Part shown: positions 1 through 5,683 of the stretch, piece by piece
How positions within the stretch are numbered: position 1 is the first letter of the stretch
How the letters are laid out: the number at the start of each line of letters is the position of its first letter
From: Candidatus Electrothrix marina
Lineage (GTDB): Bacteria; Desulfobacterota; Desulfobulbia; Desulfobulbales; Desulfobulbaceae
Assembly (NCBI GenBank): GCA_004028495.1
Contig: MTKS01000092.1
Coordinates: 1 to 6,371, forward strand
DNA: 6,371 nt
Direction of reading: 5' to 3'
The notes under the pieces: model-generated
Databases searched by the model: none
What the model was told of the DNA's origin: nothing
The model's input: the letters and a program-made list of their open reading frames with translations, nothing else
Position numbers and translations under genes: made by a program

Positions 1-193
1 TGGCGGATAAGCGGCCGAGAGCGGAGAGCAGGGGGATAAGGGCGACAAAAAGAAGAGGCCACCACCCGATGATTCCCGGCATAGCCAAGGTTAACAGGAG
101 TGCGGTGAGCAGAGCCCGCATATAGGGACCATACTCTTTCAGAGGTTCAATATTCGCCGGAGCGGCTATCATCATACCCATTGTACCCATCAT
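1..193 (-). CDS. lnt: Apolipoprotein N-acyltransferase, N-terminal fragment (runs off the left edge)
   Basis: Lnt is an inner-membrane enzyme that N-acylates the N-terminal cysteine of lipoproteins in the last step of lipoprotein maturation. Only the first 64 codons lie in the window. The translation has a short polar start, then hydrophobic helices at about residues 27-38 and 44-60. The segment LLTLAMPGIIGWWPLLFVAL matches the usual Lnt opening, where a Leu-rich helix is followed by a Pro/Gly turn, a Trp, and a second helix ending ALIPLL. The catalytic Glu/Lys/Cys nitrilase-type domain is outside the window. The ATG at 193-191 overlaps the TGA of corC (192-190) as ATGA, which implies translational coupling. 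Five in-frame ATGs fall within the first eight codons, so the exact start is uncertain; an AAGG just upstream is spaced better for the second ATG than the first. The corC-lnt order is the arrangement known from E. coli (ybeX-lnt), which strongly supports the call despite the short fragment. Confidence 0.8.
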   Translation of the reverse strand, partial: MMGTMGMMIAAPANIEPLKEYGPYMRALLTALLLTLAMPGIIGWWPLLFVALIPLLSALGRLSA

Positions 194-1038
194 ACCTTAC
201 GAATTCTTACTGTGCGAACCTTGCGGGGATTCGCCACGAGTACGGTTAATGTCAGAGAAGGGGTGTCCACCGTCTCGCCGTTTTGCGGCATACGCCCCAG
301 ACGATGGATCATAAATCCGCCTATTGATTCATACGGGCCGTCGGGCAGCCTGCATTGAAAATGTTTTTCCACCACTTCAATGTCGATCTTCGCATCCACA
401 ACAACGGTCTGTCGGTCAACCTGCATGAGTTCCCGTTCTTCCTGATCGTGTTCGTCGTCAATTTCACCGACGATCTCTTCGATGACATCCTCAAGGGTGA
501 TCAGGCCCCGGACCCCGCCGAATTCATCCGTGACCACAGCCATGTGGTTTTTTTTCGCCTGGAATTCCCGGAGCAGCTCGGTGACCGGCTTGGACTCGGA
601 GATAATCATGGGAGGATTGAGATAATTTTCCAGATGCCTTTCCGGCTCGGCTTTTCCTCCGACGGGGCGAAGCAGGTCTTTGGCATGAAGGATCCCGACA
701 ATATTATCCTGGCTCCCGCTGAAGACCGGTATCCTGGTGTATCCCGCCACATTGATCAGGGTCACCGCCTTCTGAACAGAGCTGTTCACGTCAATCCGAA
801 CGATTTCGGCTGTCGGTGTCATGATTTCCGAGGCAACAGTGGCGCGAAAATGAAAAATAGAGTTGATCAGTTGTTCTTCATGGCTGCTGATCAGGCCCTG
901 TTCTTCGCCGTCTTCCAGTAATTCCTGGATTTCGTGTTCCAATTCCTGGGTGGTGTCCGGAGATCTTCTGAATTTGGCCAGGGACTTCAGGCTTTGCCAA
1001 AATGATTTTTCCCCGCAGTCCTCCTCTTTCTCTGTCAT
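190..1038 (-). CDS. corC: CorC/YbeX-type CBS-pair protein (HlyC/CorC family)
   Basis: This is a soluble member of the HlyC/CorC family. E. coli CorC (YbeX) has been linked to Mg2+/Co2+ efflux and, more recently, to ribosome metabolism; the molecular role is not settled. From the start chosen here the protein is 282 residues, close to the 292 of E. coli. An acidic, helical N-terminus (ELEHEIQELLEDGEEQGLIS) leads into the family hallmark, EIMTP followed by a first CBS motif (AGYTRIPVFSGSQDNIVGIL, then AKDLL). The second CBS motif contains HMAVVTDEFGGVRGLITLED followed by VIEEIVGEI. The C-terminal 75 residues fit the CorC_HlyC transporter-associated domain. No DUF21 membrane domain is present, which separates it from the membrane-bound CorB/TlyC type. 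A start at 1116 would add 26 residues rich in His, Cys, Asp and Arg, partly encoded by 9-bp repeats and unlike the family. I therefore prefer the ATG at 1038, although neither start has a clear Shine-Dalgarno sequence. It is followed by lnt in an overlapping unit. Confidence 0.9.
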   Translation of the reverse strand: MTEKEEDCGEKSFWQSLKSLAKFRRSPDTTQELEHEIQELLEDGEEQGLISSHEEQLINSIFHFRATVASEIMTPTAEIVRIDVNSSVQKAVTLINVAGYTRIPVFSGSQDNIVGILHAKDLLRPVGGKAEPERHLENYLNPPMIISESKPVTELLREFQAKKNHMAVVTDEFGGVRGLITLEDVIEEIVGEIDDEHDQEERELMQVDRQTVVVDAKIDIEVVEKHFQCRLPDGPYESIGGFMIHRLGRMPQNGETVDTPSLTLTVLVANPRKVRTVRIRKV

Positions 1039-1056
1039 ATTCTTTGCACGTATTCT

Positions 1057-1092
1057 GTCATAACGGTCACAACGATCACAACGATCATAAGG
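1057..1092. repeat. Four imperfect tandem 9-bp repeats upstream of corC
   Basis: Four back-to-back 9-mers lie on the plus strand: GTCATAACG (1057), GTCACAACG (1066), ATCACAACG (1075) and ATCATAAGG (1084). The consensus is RTCAYAASG. They end 18 bp from the preferred corC start codon, in what would be its 5' untranslated region or promoter. If translation began at 1116, the array would encode the odd repeat DRCDRCDRYDR. A regulator-binding array is possible; a slippage-prone repeat with no function is also possible. The repeat structure is read directly, and any role is inference. Confidence 0.75.
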
Positions 1093-1116
1093 AAGTTTAA
1101 TTGCATGATGGTGCAT

Positions 1117-1260
1117 TATTCTAACACTAGAAAATAGATAAATAAAGTCAATAAATTTGTCGAAAACCCGGTGATTATACTCTTTCCGACTGAGATATCT
1201 GCTCTTTTCTGTTTACGATTTTATATTTACAACTTTTCAACTTGTCGAAGGTGGAGTACA
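1117..1260. promoter_or_regulatory. AT-rich divergent intergenic region, probable promoters for both sides
   Basis: Genes point away from this stretch on both sides, so it should hold the corC-lnt promoter on the minus strand and at least one plus-strand promoter. On the minus strand a perfect TATAAT lies at 1179-1174, but I see no good -35 at 17 bp from it. A TTGACT at 1151-1146 pairs with TAGAAT at 1123-1118 only at a 22-bp spacing, which is too long. The octamer TTGTCGAA occurs twice on the plus strand, at 1157 and 1242. No convincing plus-strand sigma70 promoter was found by eye. No protein-coding signal is evident. Confidence 0.3.
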
Positions 1261-1392
1261 ATGAAAAAATTATCGGAGAGGTCAACTCAGACTTTTCCCT
1301 GTTTCCTGCGAGAGAATGTTGCCGCCGGCAGCATTTCCGAAGAGTTCGGGTTTTTTCAACCCTCATTCCGGCCCGTCGGGCCGGGACAATAA
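1261..1392 (+). CDS. Small ORF, 43 residues, possible leader peptide or small protein
   Basis: The ATG at 1261 is preceded by AAGGTGGAG (1248-1256), one of the best Shine-Dalgarno sequences in the window, with 4 nt between GGAG and the ATG. The 43-residue product begins MKKLSERSTQTFPCFLRENV and ends FRPVGPGQ. It has no signal peptide, no membrane segment and no motif I recognise. Its last codons lie inside two consecutive hairpins (1348-1362 and 1368-1384), and it ends 69 bp before the biotin carboxylase start. That layout could suit a leader ORF whose translation affects folding of the downstream leader. However, there is no run of one amino acid of the kind seen in classical attenuators. 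It may equally be a chance ORF. Confidence 0.3.
   Translation: MKKLSERSTQTFPCFLRENVAAGSISEEFGFFQPSFRPVGPGQ
1348..1384 (+). promoter_or_regulatory. Two adjacent hairpins in the biotin carboxylase leader
   Basis: The first hairpin pairs GGGTT (1348-1352) with AACCC (1358-1362) around a TTTTC loop. Five bases later CCGGCCC (1368-1374) pairs perfectly with GGGCCGG (1378-1384) around a GTC loop, a very stable GC stem. No T-run follows the second stem (the next bases are GACAATAAAAG), so it is not a standard intrinsic terminator. Both overlap the 3' end of the 43-codon ORF. An mRNA leader structure is a reasonable reading; a degenerate repeat element is an alternative. Confidence 0.5.
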
Positions 1393-1395
1393 AAG

Positions 1396-1430
1396 ATGAA
1401 AACAGCAGGCGGACAGCCGGCTCTTTTCAT
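1396..1430 (+). promoter_or_regulatory. Long inverted repeat/hairpin just upstream of the biotin carboxylase gene
   Basis: Two 15-nt arms, 1396-1410 and 1416-1430, surround a GGACA loop. The outer ATGAAAA pairs with TTTTCAT. The inner AGC-A-GGC pairs with GCC-G-GCT. There are two mismatches (C opposite C at 1403/1423, and A opposite G at 1407/1419), so 13 of 15 positions pair. The structure ends 19 nt before the Shine-Dalgarno sequence of the next gene. The near symmetry could serve an operator or an RNA stem. FapR- or FabR-type regulation cannot be claimed, because I do not recognise their operator sequences here. Confidence 0.55.
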
Positions 1431-1461
1431 ATACAACAGATAAAGTTTGAAGAGGTTGTTT

Positions 1462-2865
1462 GTGCAAGGCAAAGTACTGATTGCTAATCGCGGCGAGATC
1501 GCTGTCCGCATTATGGAGGCCTGTCAAGATCTCGGCCTTGAATATACCGTTATCTATACTGATGCTGATCGCGACTCCGAGCATGTGCAGCGTAATCGGC
1601 TCAACGGTGCTGATCAGAATGCGTGGCGGGTGGTCAGTTACACTGATCCTAATGATCTTCTGGCTGTGGCCGATCATACCGGCTGTACAGCGATTCATCC
1701 CGGATACGGTTTTTTTTCGGAAGATTATCGTTTCGCTCGTCGGGTCACTATCCGTGATCGGCCTCTTGTGTTTATCGGCCCGAGCTGGGAGGTTATCCGT
1801 GATCTCGGTGACAAGATCAATACCAAGAGGGTTGCGAATAAATTGGGCATTCCTACTATCCCAGGAACGTCCGCTCCTATCTATAATGAGATGGAAGCGG
1901 AGGAAATTGCCCAGCATCTCTTTGATCTGCAACGGGAAGAGGATGAGCCGCAGCCAGCCATATTGATTAAGGCGGCAGCCGGCGGAGGCGGCATGGGGAT
2001 TGAGGAGGTCAATCGGATTGAGCATTTTCGTCGTGTCTATCGACAGGTGCAGAATTATGCGAAGCGTCAGTTCGGTGACGGCGGCGTGCTGATTGAACAG
2101 CGCTTGCGGGATTTTAATCATCTCGAAGTGCAGCTGGTCTGTTCCCGTCATGATGAACGCATCCATTTCGGATCCCGTAACTGCACTATCCAGTCCACCG
2201 GGCGGCAGAAGCGGGTTGAGGCTGCACCCGGTTTTCATACCTCCTGTTTCAATTACGATTTTAACGCGGAAAAGGTGCTTGACAGTGTTGTTGAGTATTC
2301 TTTGAAACTGGCTGAACATGTTCAATACGATAATGTCGGTACTTGGGAATGGATCGTCAGTCGCAGCGGTAAACCGTATCTCCTGGAGGTGAATACCCGT
2401 ATCCAGGTGGAAAACGATGTCTCGGCCCGAATCAGTTATCTTGATAATAAGCATCCGAACCTGCTTCGGGAGCAGATTCGTCTTGCTCTGGGAGAGCCTA
2501 TGGGCTATCAGCAGAGTGACGTGGTTTTTCGCGGAGCAAGTATTGAGCTGCGAATAGTTGCTGAAAATACCCAGCGGAATTTTGCCCCCTGGATCGGCAC
2601 CATCACCCGGTTCGACCTGCCCGGGTATGAATGGTCGGCCACATACACCCATGTCCCGATTGACCGACCCTATCCCATCCCGAGCGAGTATGATCCCAAT
2701 CTCGCCTTGGCCTTGGTCTGGGGAGACAGTGTAGAACAGGCCAAAGAACGTGCCCGGCAGTTTATTGATGCCTCCCGGATTGAAGGGGTCAACAGCTCGG
2801 GTGATGCCATCCTGACCAATCTTGATTATCTGCGCGAAAATCTTGATCGCCTTCTGACCTTCTAA
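1462..2865 (+). CDS. accC: Divergent biotin carboxylase subunit of an acyl-CoA carboxylase
   Basis: Biotin carboxylase uses ATP and bicarbonate to carboxylate biotin on a carrier protein, the first half-reaction of acetyl-CoA carboxylase in the cytoplasm. I chose GTG 1462 because AAGAGG (1450-1455) lies 6 nt upstream and the product then opens MQGKVLIANRGEIAVRI, as the family does. An in-frame TTG at 1447 would add five residues and lacks a ribosome site. The product is 467 residues (E. coli AccC 449). In order it shows the N-domain (HPGYGFFSE, residues 79-87), GDK with K118, K170 plus the glycine loop AAAGGGGMG (171-179), H220, E296, E309, N311, R313 and QVE (315-317). These match the ATP, Mg2+, bicarbonate and biotin ligands known from E. 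coli. Departures are R248 where E. coli has His236, ND (318-319) where HP normally follows QVE, and YDPNLALAL (410-418), which lacks the usual lysine. It carries no biotinyl domain. The fused carboxyltransferase gene follows 95 bp downstream, probably as its partner. Confidence 0.88.
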   Translation: MQGKVLIANRGEIAVRIMEACQDLGLEYTVIYTDADRDSEHVQRNRLNGADQNAWRVVSYTDPNDLLAVADHTGCTAIHPGYGFFSEDYRFARRVTIRDRPLVFIGPSWEVIRDLGDKINTKRVANKLGIPTIPGTSAPIYNEMEAEEIAQHLFDLQREEDEPQPAILIKAAAGGGGMGIEEVNRIEHFRRVYRQVQNYAKRQFGDGGVLIEQRLRDFNHLEVQLVCSRHDERIHFGSRNCTIQSTGRQKRVEAAPGFHTSCFNYDFNAEKVLDSVVEYSLKLAEHVQYDNVGTWEWIVSRSGKPYLLEVNTRIQVENDVSARISYLDNKHPNLLREQIRLALGEPMGYQQSDVVFRGASIELRIVAENTQRNFAPWIGTITRFDLPGYEWSATYTHVPIDRPYPIPSEYDPNLALALVWGDSVEQAKERARQFIDASRIEGVNSSGDAILTNLDYLRENLDRLLTF

Positions 2866-2927
2866 GGGTCACATTGGGAGCGGATTGTATAAAAGACCGT
2901 TCCGTGCGTCAAAAAACAGCGATAAAA

Positions 2928-2944
2928 ACATATAAAATATATGT
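2928..2944 (+). promoter_or_regulatory. AT-rich inverted repeat in the spacer before the carboxyltransferase gene
   Basis: ACATATA (2928-2934) and TATATGT (2938-2944) form a perfect 7-bp inverted repeat around AAA. It ends 16 bp before the ATG of the carboxyltransferase gene, in the place where a Shine-Dalgarno sequence would be expected but is not seen. The 95-bp spacer (2866-2960) is distinctly AT-rich. The repeat could be an operator, a translation-control stem or a promoter element. No clear -35/-10 pair was found, so co-transcription with the upstream gene remains possible. Confidence 0.4.
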
Positions 2945-2960
2945 ATCCTATTAATGTATA

Positions 2961-5237
2961 ATGAATGATCTTATCAAACAGCTTCAGAGGGTTGACCAAA
3001 GCATAGGTTATCTGATTCATATAAAGGATAACTCCGAGTGGGGTAATCTTGCTGAATTCCAAGAAAAAGCTGAACAGCTGAAAAGCGCTGTTTTTGATTT
3101 GGACAAAGCGGAGTTCAGTGCGCGGCTTGAAAAGCTGGAAGACTCTGTTCGTTTTCTCGAAGAACGTTGCGAAGAAGGCCTGACAGCAATGGAGCGGGTA
3201 CGTATTGTTCGTTCCCCCTTACGTTTTTCTCTGAAAGATATTCTGGAAAATGTGTACGAGGAACATACTGAACTCGGCGGTGAAGGCGAGGCTAATATCG
3301 ACCCGTCGCTGGTGGTTGCCAAGGCCAATATTGTCCGACGTATCAAAAAGAAGCCGTATACCTCGCCGGTAATGATTATCGGTCAGGAAGTCGGCCACGG
3401 AGAAGAGTTTCGTAACGGCGGTTCCTGTAAACCCTGGGGGAACGAGAAGGCCATGCGCTATATGAAGGTGGCCGAGACCGAGGGTATTCCTATTCATTTT
3501 TATGTGTTTACACCGGGGTCGTATCCTGTTGAGGAATATCCCGGAGCGGCCCAGCAGATTGCCCGCAACCTCTATACCATGACCAAGCTGCGGGTGCCCA
3601 TGATTTCCGTGATTTCGGAGGGAGGATCCGGCGGAGCCGAGGCTGTTGGGATGAGTGATTTTCGTCTCATGTTTTCTCACGGCTATTACTCGGTTATCTC
3701 TCCGGAGGGGGCCGCAGCCATTGAAGGTCGGGTTAAAGAGGGGCAGAAGGTATCCCCGGAGCTGATCGAACGTTGTGCCCGCCAGCTGAACATCACCGCA
3801 GCGGATAATTTGCGTTTGGGTACTGTTGACCGCGTTATCCAGGAACCGCCTCTGGGTGCGAAGACCGATGATTTTTCCTTCTTTGCCCGGATTCGTTCTG
3901 AAATTATTCGGGCCACGGACGAGGTGGTGCTCAAGACCAAGAGCGTGCGCGGATTCCGTTCCTATGAGGTGAAAAGGAAAAAGGCGGAGAGTCCGGACGA
4001 GGCTCCGCAGATTGATATTCCCTGGGATCTCGGTCCCAAAGAAACAGAACGTCTGCTCAGAGAGCGTTCGAAAAAGTACCGAGGGATGAGTATGCACAGT
4101 TTCGGGGTGATCAATATCCCGACGGAAAACATGTTCAAGTTTCTTTATTCGGTTTCGGAAAAACTTTGGTATACTTTTCGCTATGATGTGCTGAAAAATC
4201 AGCATAAGCAGATACAGAAGACCTTGAAGGAGGTTTCCGGCGAAGGAACCGCGCTGGTGAACGGGCTCATTGCCCCCTTTGCTTCTGTTTATAAGAAAAT
4301 AGTTACACAGGACGAGAAGAAAAAGGCCATTGCCACATCACCCACCATTGCGGCCCAGGCGTCCGGTGATTACTGCATTATCCCTGATCCGCTGGAACTG
4401 ACAGATACCTATACCAGCCCGTTGGCTAATGAAGACCGGACGGTGACCTGTCCCAACGCGGAAAAGCATGGTTGTCAGGATCTCTGGATCCCTGACCTCT
4501 ATGGTGAGTTCTGCGGTGTTTGTGAAAATTGCGGGTATCATTTTCCTTTAGAATATCAGTGGTATCTGAAGAATGTTTTTGATCCCGGTTCAGTCCGAAT
4601 TTTCAATAACGAGATTTTTTCCCGCAATCCTTTGAATTATGAGGGATTTGATGAACGTCTCAAGGCGGCGCGTTCCAGAACGGGCATGGGCAGTGCCAAC
4701 CTGACCTTTGATGCACGGGTCAAGGATATCAATCTGGTCGTGACCATGCTGTTCTCAGATTTTCGTAACGGAACTGTGGGCTCTGCGGAAGGGGAAAAAT
4801 TTGTTCGGGCCTGCGATAGGGCTCGGCGGAAGAAACGGCCTTTGCTGGCCTATGTGCATACCACCGGCGGTATCCGGATTCAGGAGGGTACCTTGGGCGT
4901 TGCTCAGATGCCTAAATGTACTATGGCAGTTCGTGAGTACATTGATGCGGGCGGTCTCTATATAGTTATGTATGATAATAATTCTTATGCCGGTCCAGTT
5001 GCATCTTTCCTGGGCTGCTCTCCGTATCAGTTTGCTATCCGTTCCAGTAGGATAGGATTTGCTGGACCACGGGTTATCAGAGAAACTACAGGTATTGATA
5101 TTCCGCCTGATTATCATGATGCGAGGAATGCCTTGAAGCGAGGGCATATCCAAGGAATAACTGATCGGCGCGATTTTCGACGGCATCTGTATCAGGTTAT
5201 GCAGACTATGGGAAGCCCGAGTCTCTATTATCGGTGA
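2961..5237 (+). CDS. Fused acetyl-CoA carboxylase carboxyltransferase, alpha (AccA-like) then beta (AccD-like)
   Basis: Carboxyltransferase moves the carboxyl group from carboxybiotin to an acyl-CoA, giving malonyl-CoA if the substrate is acetyl-CoA. The 758-residue product joins both subunits. A helical, coiled-coil-like N-terminus (about 1-75) precedes an AccA-like crotonase-fold half, with PVMIIG (136-141), TPGSYP (184-189), ARNL (201-204), EGGSGGA (220-226) and YSVISPEGA (243-251). A long charged region without family resemblance to me spans about 330-490. The AccD-like half follows, with a zinc-ribbon-like cysteine cluster (C497, C505, C518, C521, C524), GSAEGEKFVRA (607-617), TTGGIRIQE (634-642) and IGFAGPRVI (698-706). 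The Gly pairs that form the oxyanion holes are kept in both halves. The first zinc pair is C-x7-C, not the usual C-x2-C. Natural single-chain fusions are normally beta then alpha; this one is alpha then beta. The start at 2961 is the only sensible ATG, because upstream ATGs hit stops; no Shine-Dalgarno sequence is visible. No biotin-attachment motif is present. Propionyl-CoA or another acyl-CoA remains a possible substrate. Confidence 0.88.
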   Translation: MNDLIKQLQRVDQSIGYLIHIKDNSEWGNLAEFQEKAEQLKSAVFDLDKAEFSARLEKLEDSVRFLEERCEEGLTAMERVRIVRSPLRFSLKDILENVYEEHTELGGEGEANIDPSLVVAKANIVRRIKKKPYTSPVMIIGQEVGHGEEFRNGGSCKPWGNEKAMRYMKVAETEGIPIHFYVFTPGSYPVEEYPGAAQQIARNLYTMTKLRVPMISVISEGGSGGAEAVGMSDFRLMFSHGYYSVISPEGAAAIEGRVKEGQKVSPELIERCARQLNITAADNLRLGTVDRVIQEPPLGAKTDDFSFFARIRSEIIRATDEVVLKTKSVRGFRSYEVKRKKAESPDEAPQIDIPWDLGPKETERLLRERSKKYRGMSMHSFGVINIPTENMFKFLYSVSEKLWYTFRYDVLKNQHKQIQKTLKEVSGEGTALVNGLIAPFASVYKKIVTQDEKKKAIATSPTIAAQASGDYCIIPDPLELTDTYTSPLANEDRTVTCPNAEKHGCQDLWIPDLYGEFCGVCENCGYHFPLEYQWYLKNVFDPGSVRIFNNEIFSRNPLNYEGFDERLKAARSRTGMGSANLTFDARVKDINLVVTMLFSDFRNGTVGSAEGEKFVRACDRARRKKRPLLAYVHTTGGIRIQEGTLGVAQMPKCTMAVREYIDAGGLYIVMYDNNSYAGPVASFLGCSPYQFAIRSSRIGFAGPRVIRETTGIDIPPDYHDARNALKRGHIQGITDRRDFRRHLYQVMQTMGSPSLYYR

Positions 5238-5264
5238 TTTTTTTTATTAAGTGCAGATAAGCTC

Positions 5265-5295
5265 TTGACCCAATCCCGGCTTTATGATATATAAT
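5265..5295 (+). promoter_or_regulatory. Sigma70-type promoter of the tRNA-Lys gene
   Basis: TTGACC (5265-5270) is a near-consensus -35. A -10 follows either as TATATA (5288-5293, 17-bp spacing) or as the perfect hexamer TATAAT (5290-5295, 19-bp spacing). The expected start of transcription is around 5300-5303, about a dozen bases before the mature tRNA. TTCGCC follows the -10, a GC-containing discriminator as is common for stable-RNA promoters under stringent control; that regulation is inferred. Confidence 0.75.
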
Positions 5296-5313
5296 TCGCC
5301 TTATCAAAAATAA

Positions 5314-5389
<76 letters not shown>

Positions 5390-5397
5390 ATATATAT

Positions 5398-5433
5398 AGG
5401 GACTTAGCTTGTTTTGAGCTAAGTCCCTTTTTT
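5398..5433 (+). terminator. Intrinsic terminator of the tRNA-Lys gene
   Basis: AGGGACTTAGCT (5398-5409) pairs perfectly over 12 bp with AGCTAAGTCCCT (5417-5428) around the loop TGTTTTG. A run of six T (5428-5433) follows, the first of which closes the stem. This is a textbook Rho-independent terminator starting 8 bp after the tRNA CCA end. Confidence 0.93.
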
Positions 5434-5465
5434 GTTGGTACAGAATTTGTACCAACCCTGTACCA
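5434..5465. repeat. Inverted and direct GTACCA repeats downstream of tRNA-Lys, possible integrase arm sites
   Basis: GTTGGTACA (5434-5442) and TGTACCAAC (5448-5456) form a perfect 9-bp inverted repeat around GAATT. A third copy, TGTACCAG, follows at 5459-5466. The repeats begin directly at the end of the tRNA terminator. Clusters of short inverted and direct repeats beside a tRNA 3' end are typical of arm-type sites of tyrosine integrases that use tRNA genes as attachment sites. No integrase gene and no second copy of the tRNA 3' end are visible in the window, so the attachment-site reading is inference. The remainder of 5466-5683 contains no gene I can support. Confidence 0.5.
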
Positions 5466-5513
5466 GTTTTTTCAAGTACGAAACGATTTCGGGCGGGCCG
5501 CAACTCTACCACT

Positions 5514-5536
5514 AAAAAAATCTATCCGATTTTTTT
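5514..5536. repeat. A/T-rich perfect inverted repeat
   Basis: AAAAAAATC (5514-5522) pairs with GATTTTTTT (5528-5536) around TATCC, 9 of 9 positions. The stem is almost all A-T, so it is a weak terminator on RNA grounds. It lies between the tRNA boundary repeats and the promoter of the next gene, where it might insulate that gene on either strand or act as a bendable AT site near a recombination region. No function can be assigned from sequence alone. Confidence 0.4.
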
Positions 5537-5553
5537 TACCCACTGAAGAACCA

Positions 5554-5582
5554 TTGACACCCCACCCACTCCTGTTTATCCT
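5554..5582 (+). promoter_or_regulatory. Candidate sigma70 promoter for the DUF3800 gene
   Basis: A perfect -35 hexamer TTGACA (5554-5559) is followed at the ideal 17-bp spacing by TATCCT (5577-5582), which matches the -10 consensus TATAAT at four of six positions. Transcription would start near 5589, leaving an untranslated leader of about 95 nt before the ATG at 5684. The strong tRNA terminator upstream means the gene needs its own promoter, which supports this reading. Confidence 0.55.
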
Positions 5583-5683
5583 CCCCCTGAAAAAATATCT
5601 TCTATGCGTTGCCGGAGACCTCTTTCAATTTCTCTTGGCAATAATAACGAGGCGTCCTGTTTTCTGAACCCTGCAAGGACTCC

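Noticed and set aside
1039..1116. 26-residue N-terminal extension of the CorC-like protein
   Set aside because: It is encoded largely by the 9-bp repeats, has no ribosome site, and its composition (HHH, DRCDRCDR) is unlike the family; the ATG at 1038 gives the expected length.
1157..1181. Plus-strand promoter TTGTCG ... TATACT
   Set aside because: The spacing is only 13 bp and the -35 match is poor.
1363..2652. 429-codon open frame on the minus strand opposite the biotin carboxylase
   Set aside because: It lies antisense to a gene with clear catalytic motifs, and its translation shows no family features; it is a frame shadow caused by codon bias.
3219..4205. 328-codon open frame on the minus strand opposite the carboxyltransferase
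   Set aside because: It is antisense to the AccA-like half, with a His/Arg-rich, motif-free translation typical of a shadow frame.
5217..5245. Possible terminator at the end of the carboxyltransferase gene (CCGA/TCGG then eight T)
   Set aside because: The stem is only 4 bp with a 10-nt loop and overlaps the last codons; the T-run is suggestive but the hairpin is too weak to call.
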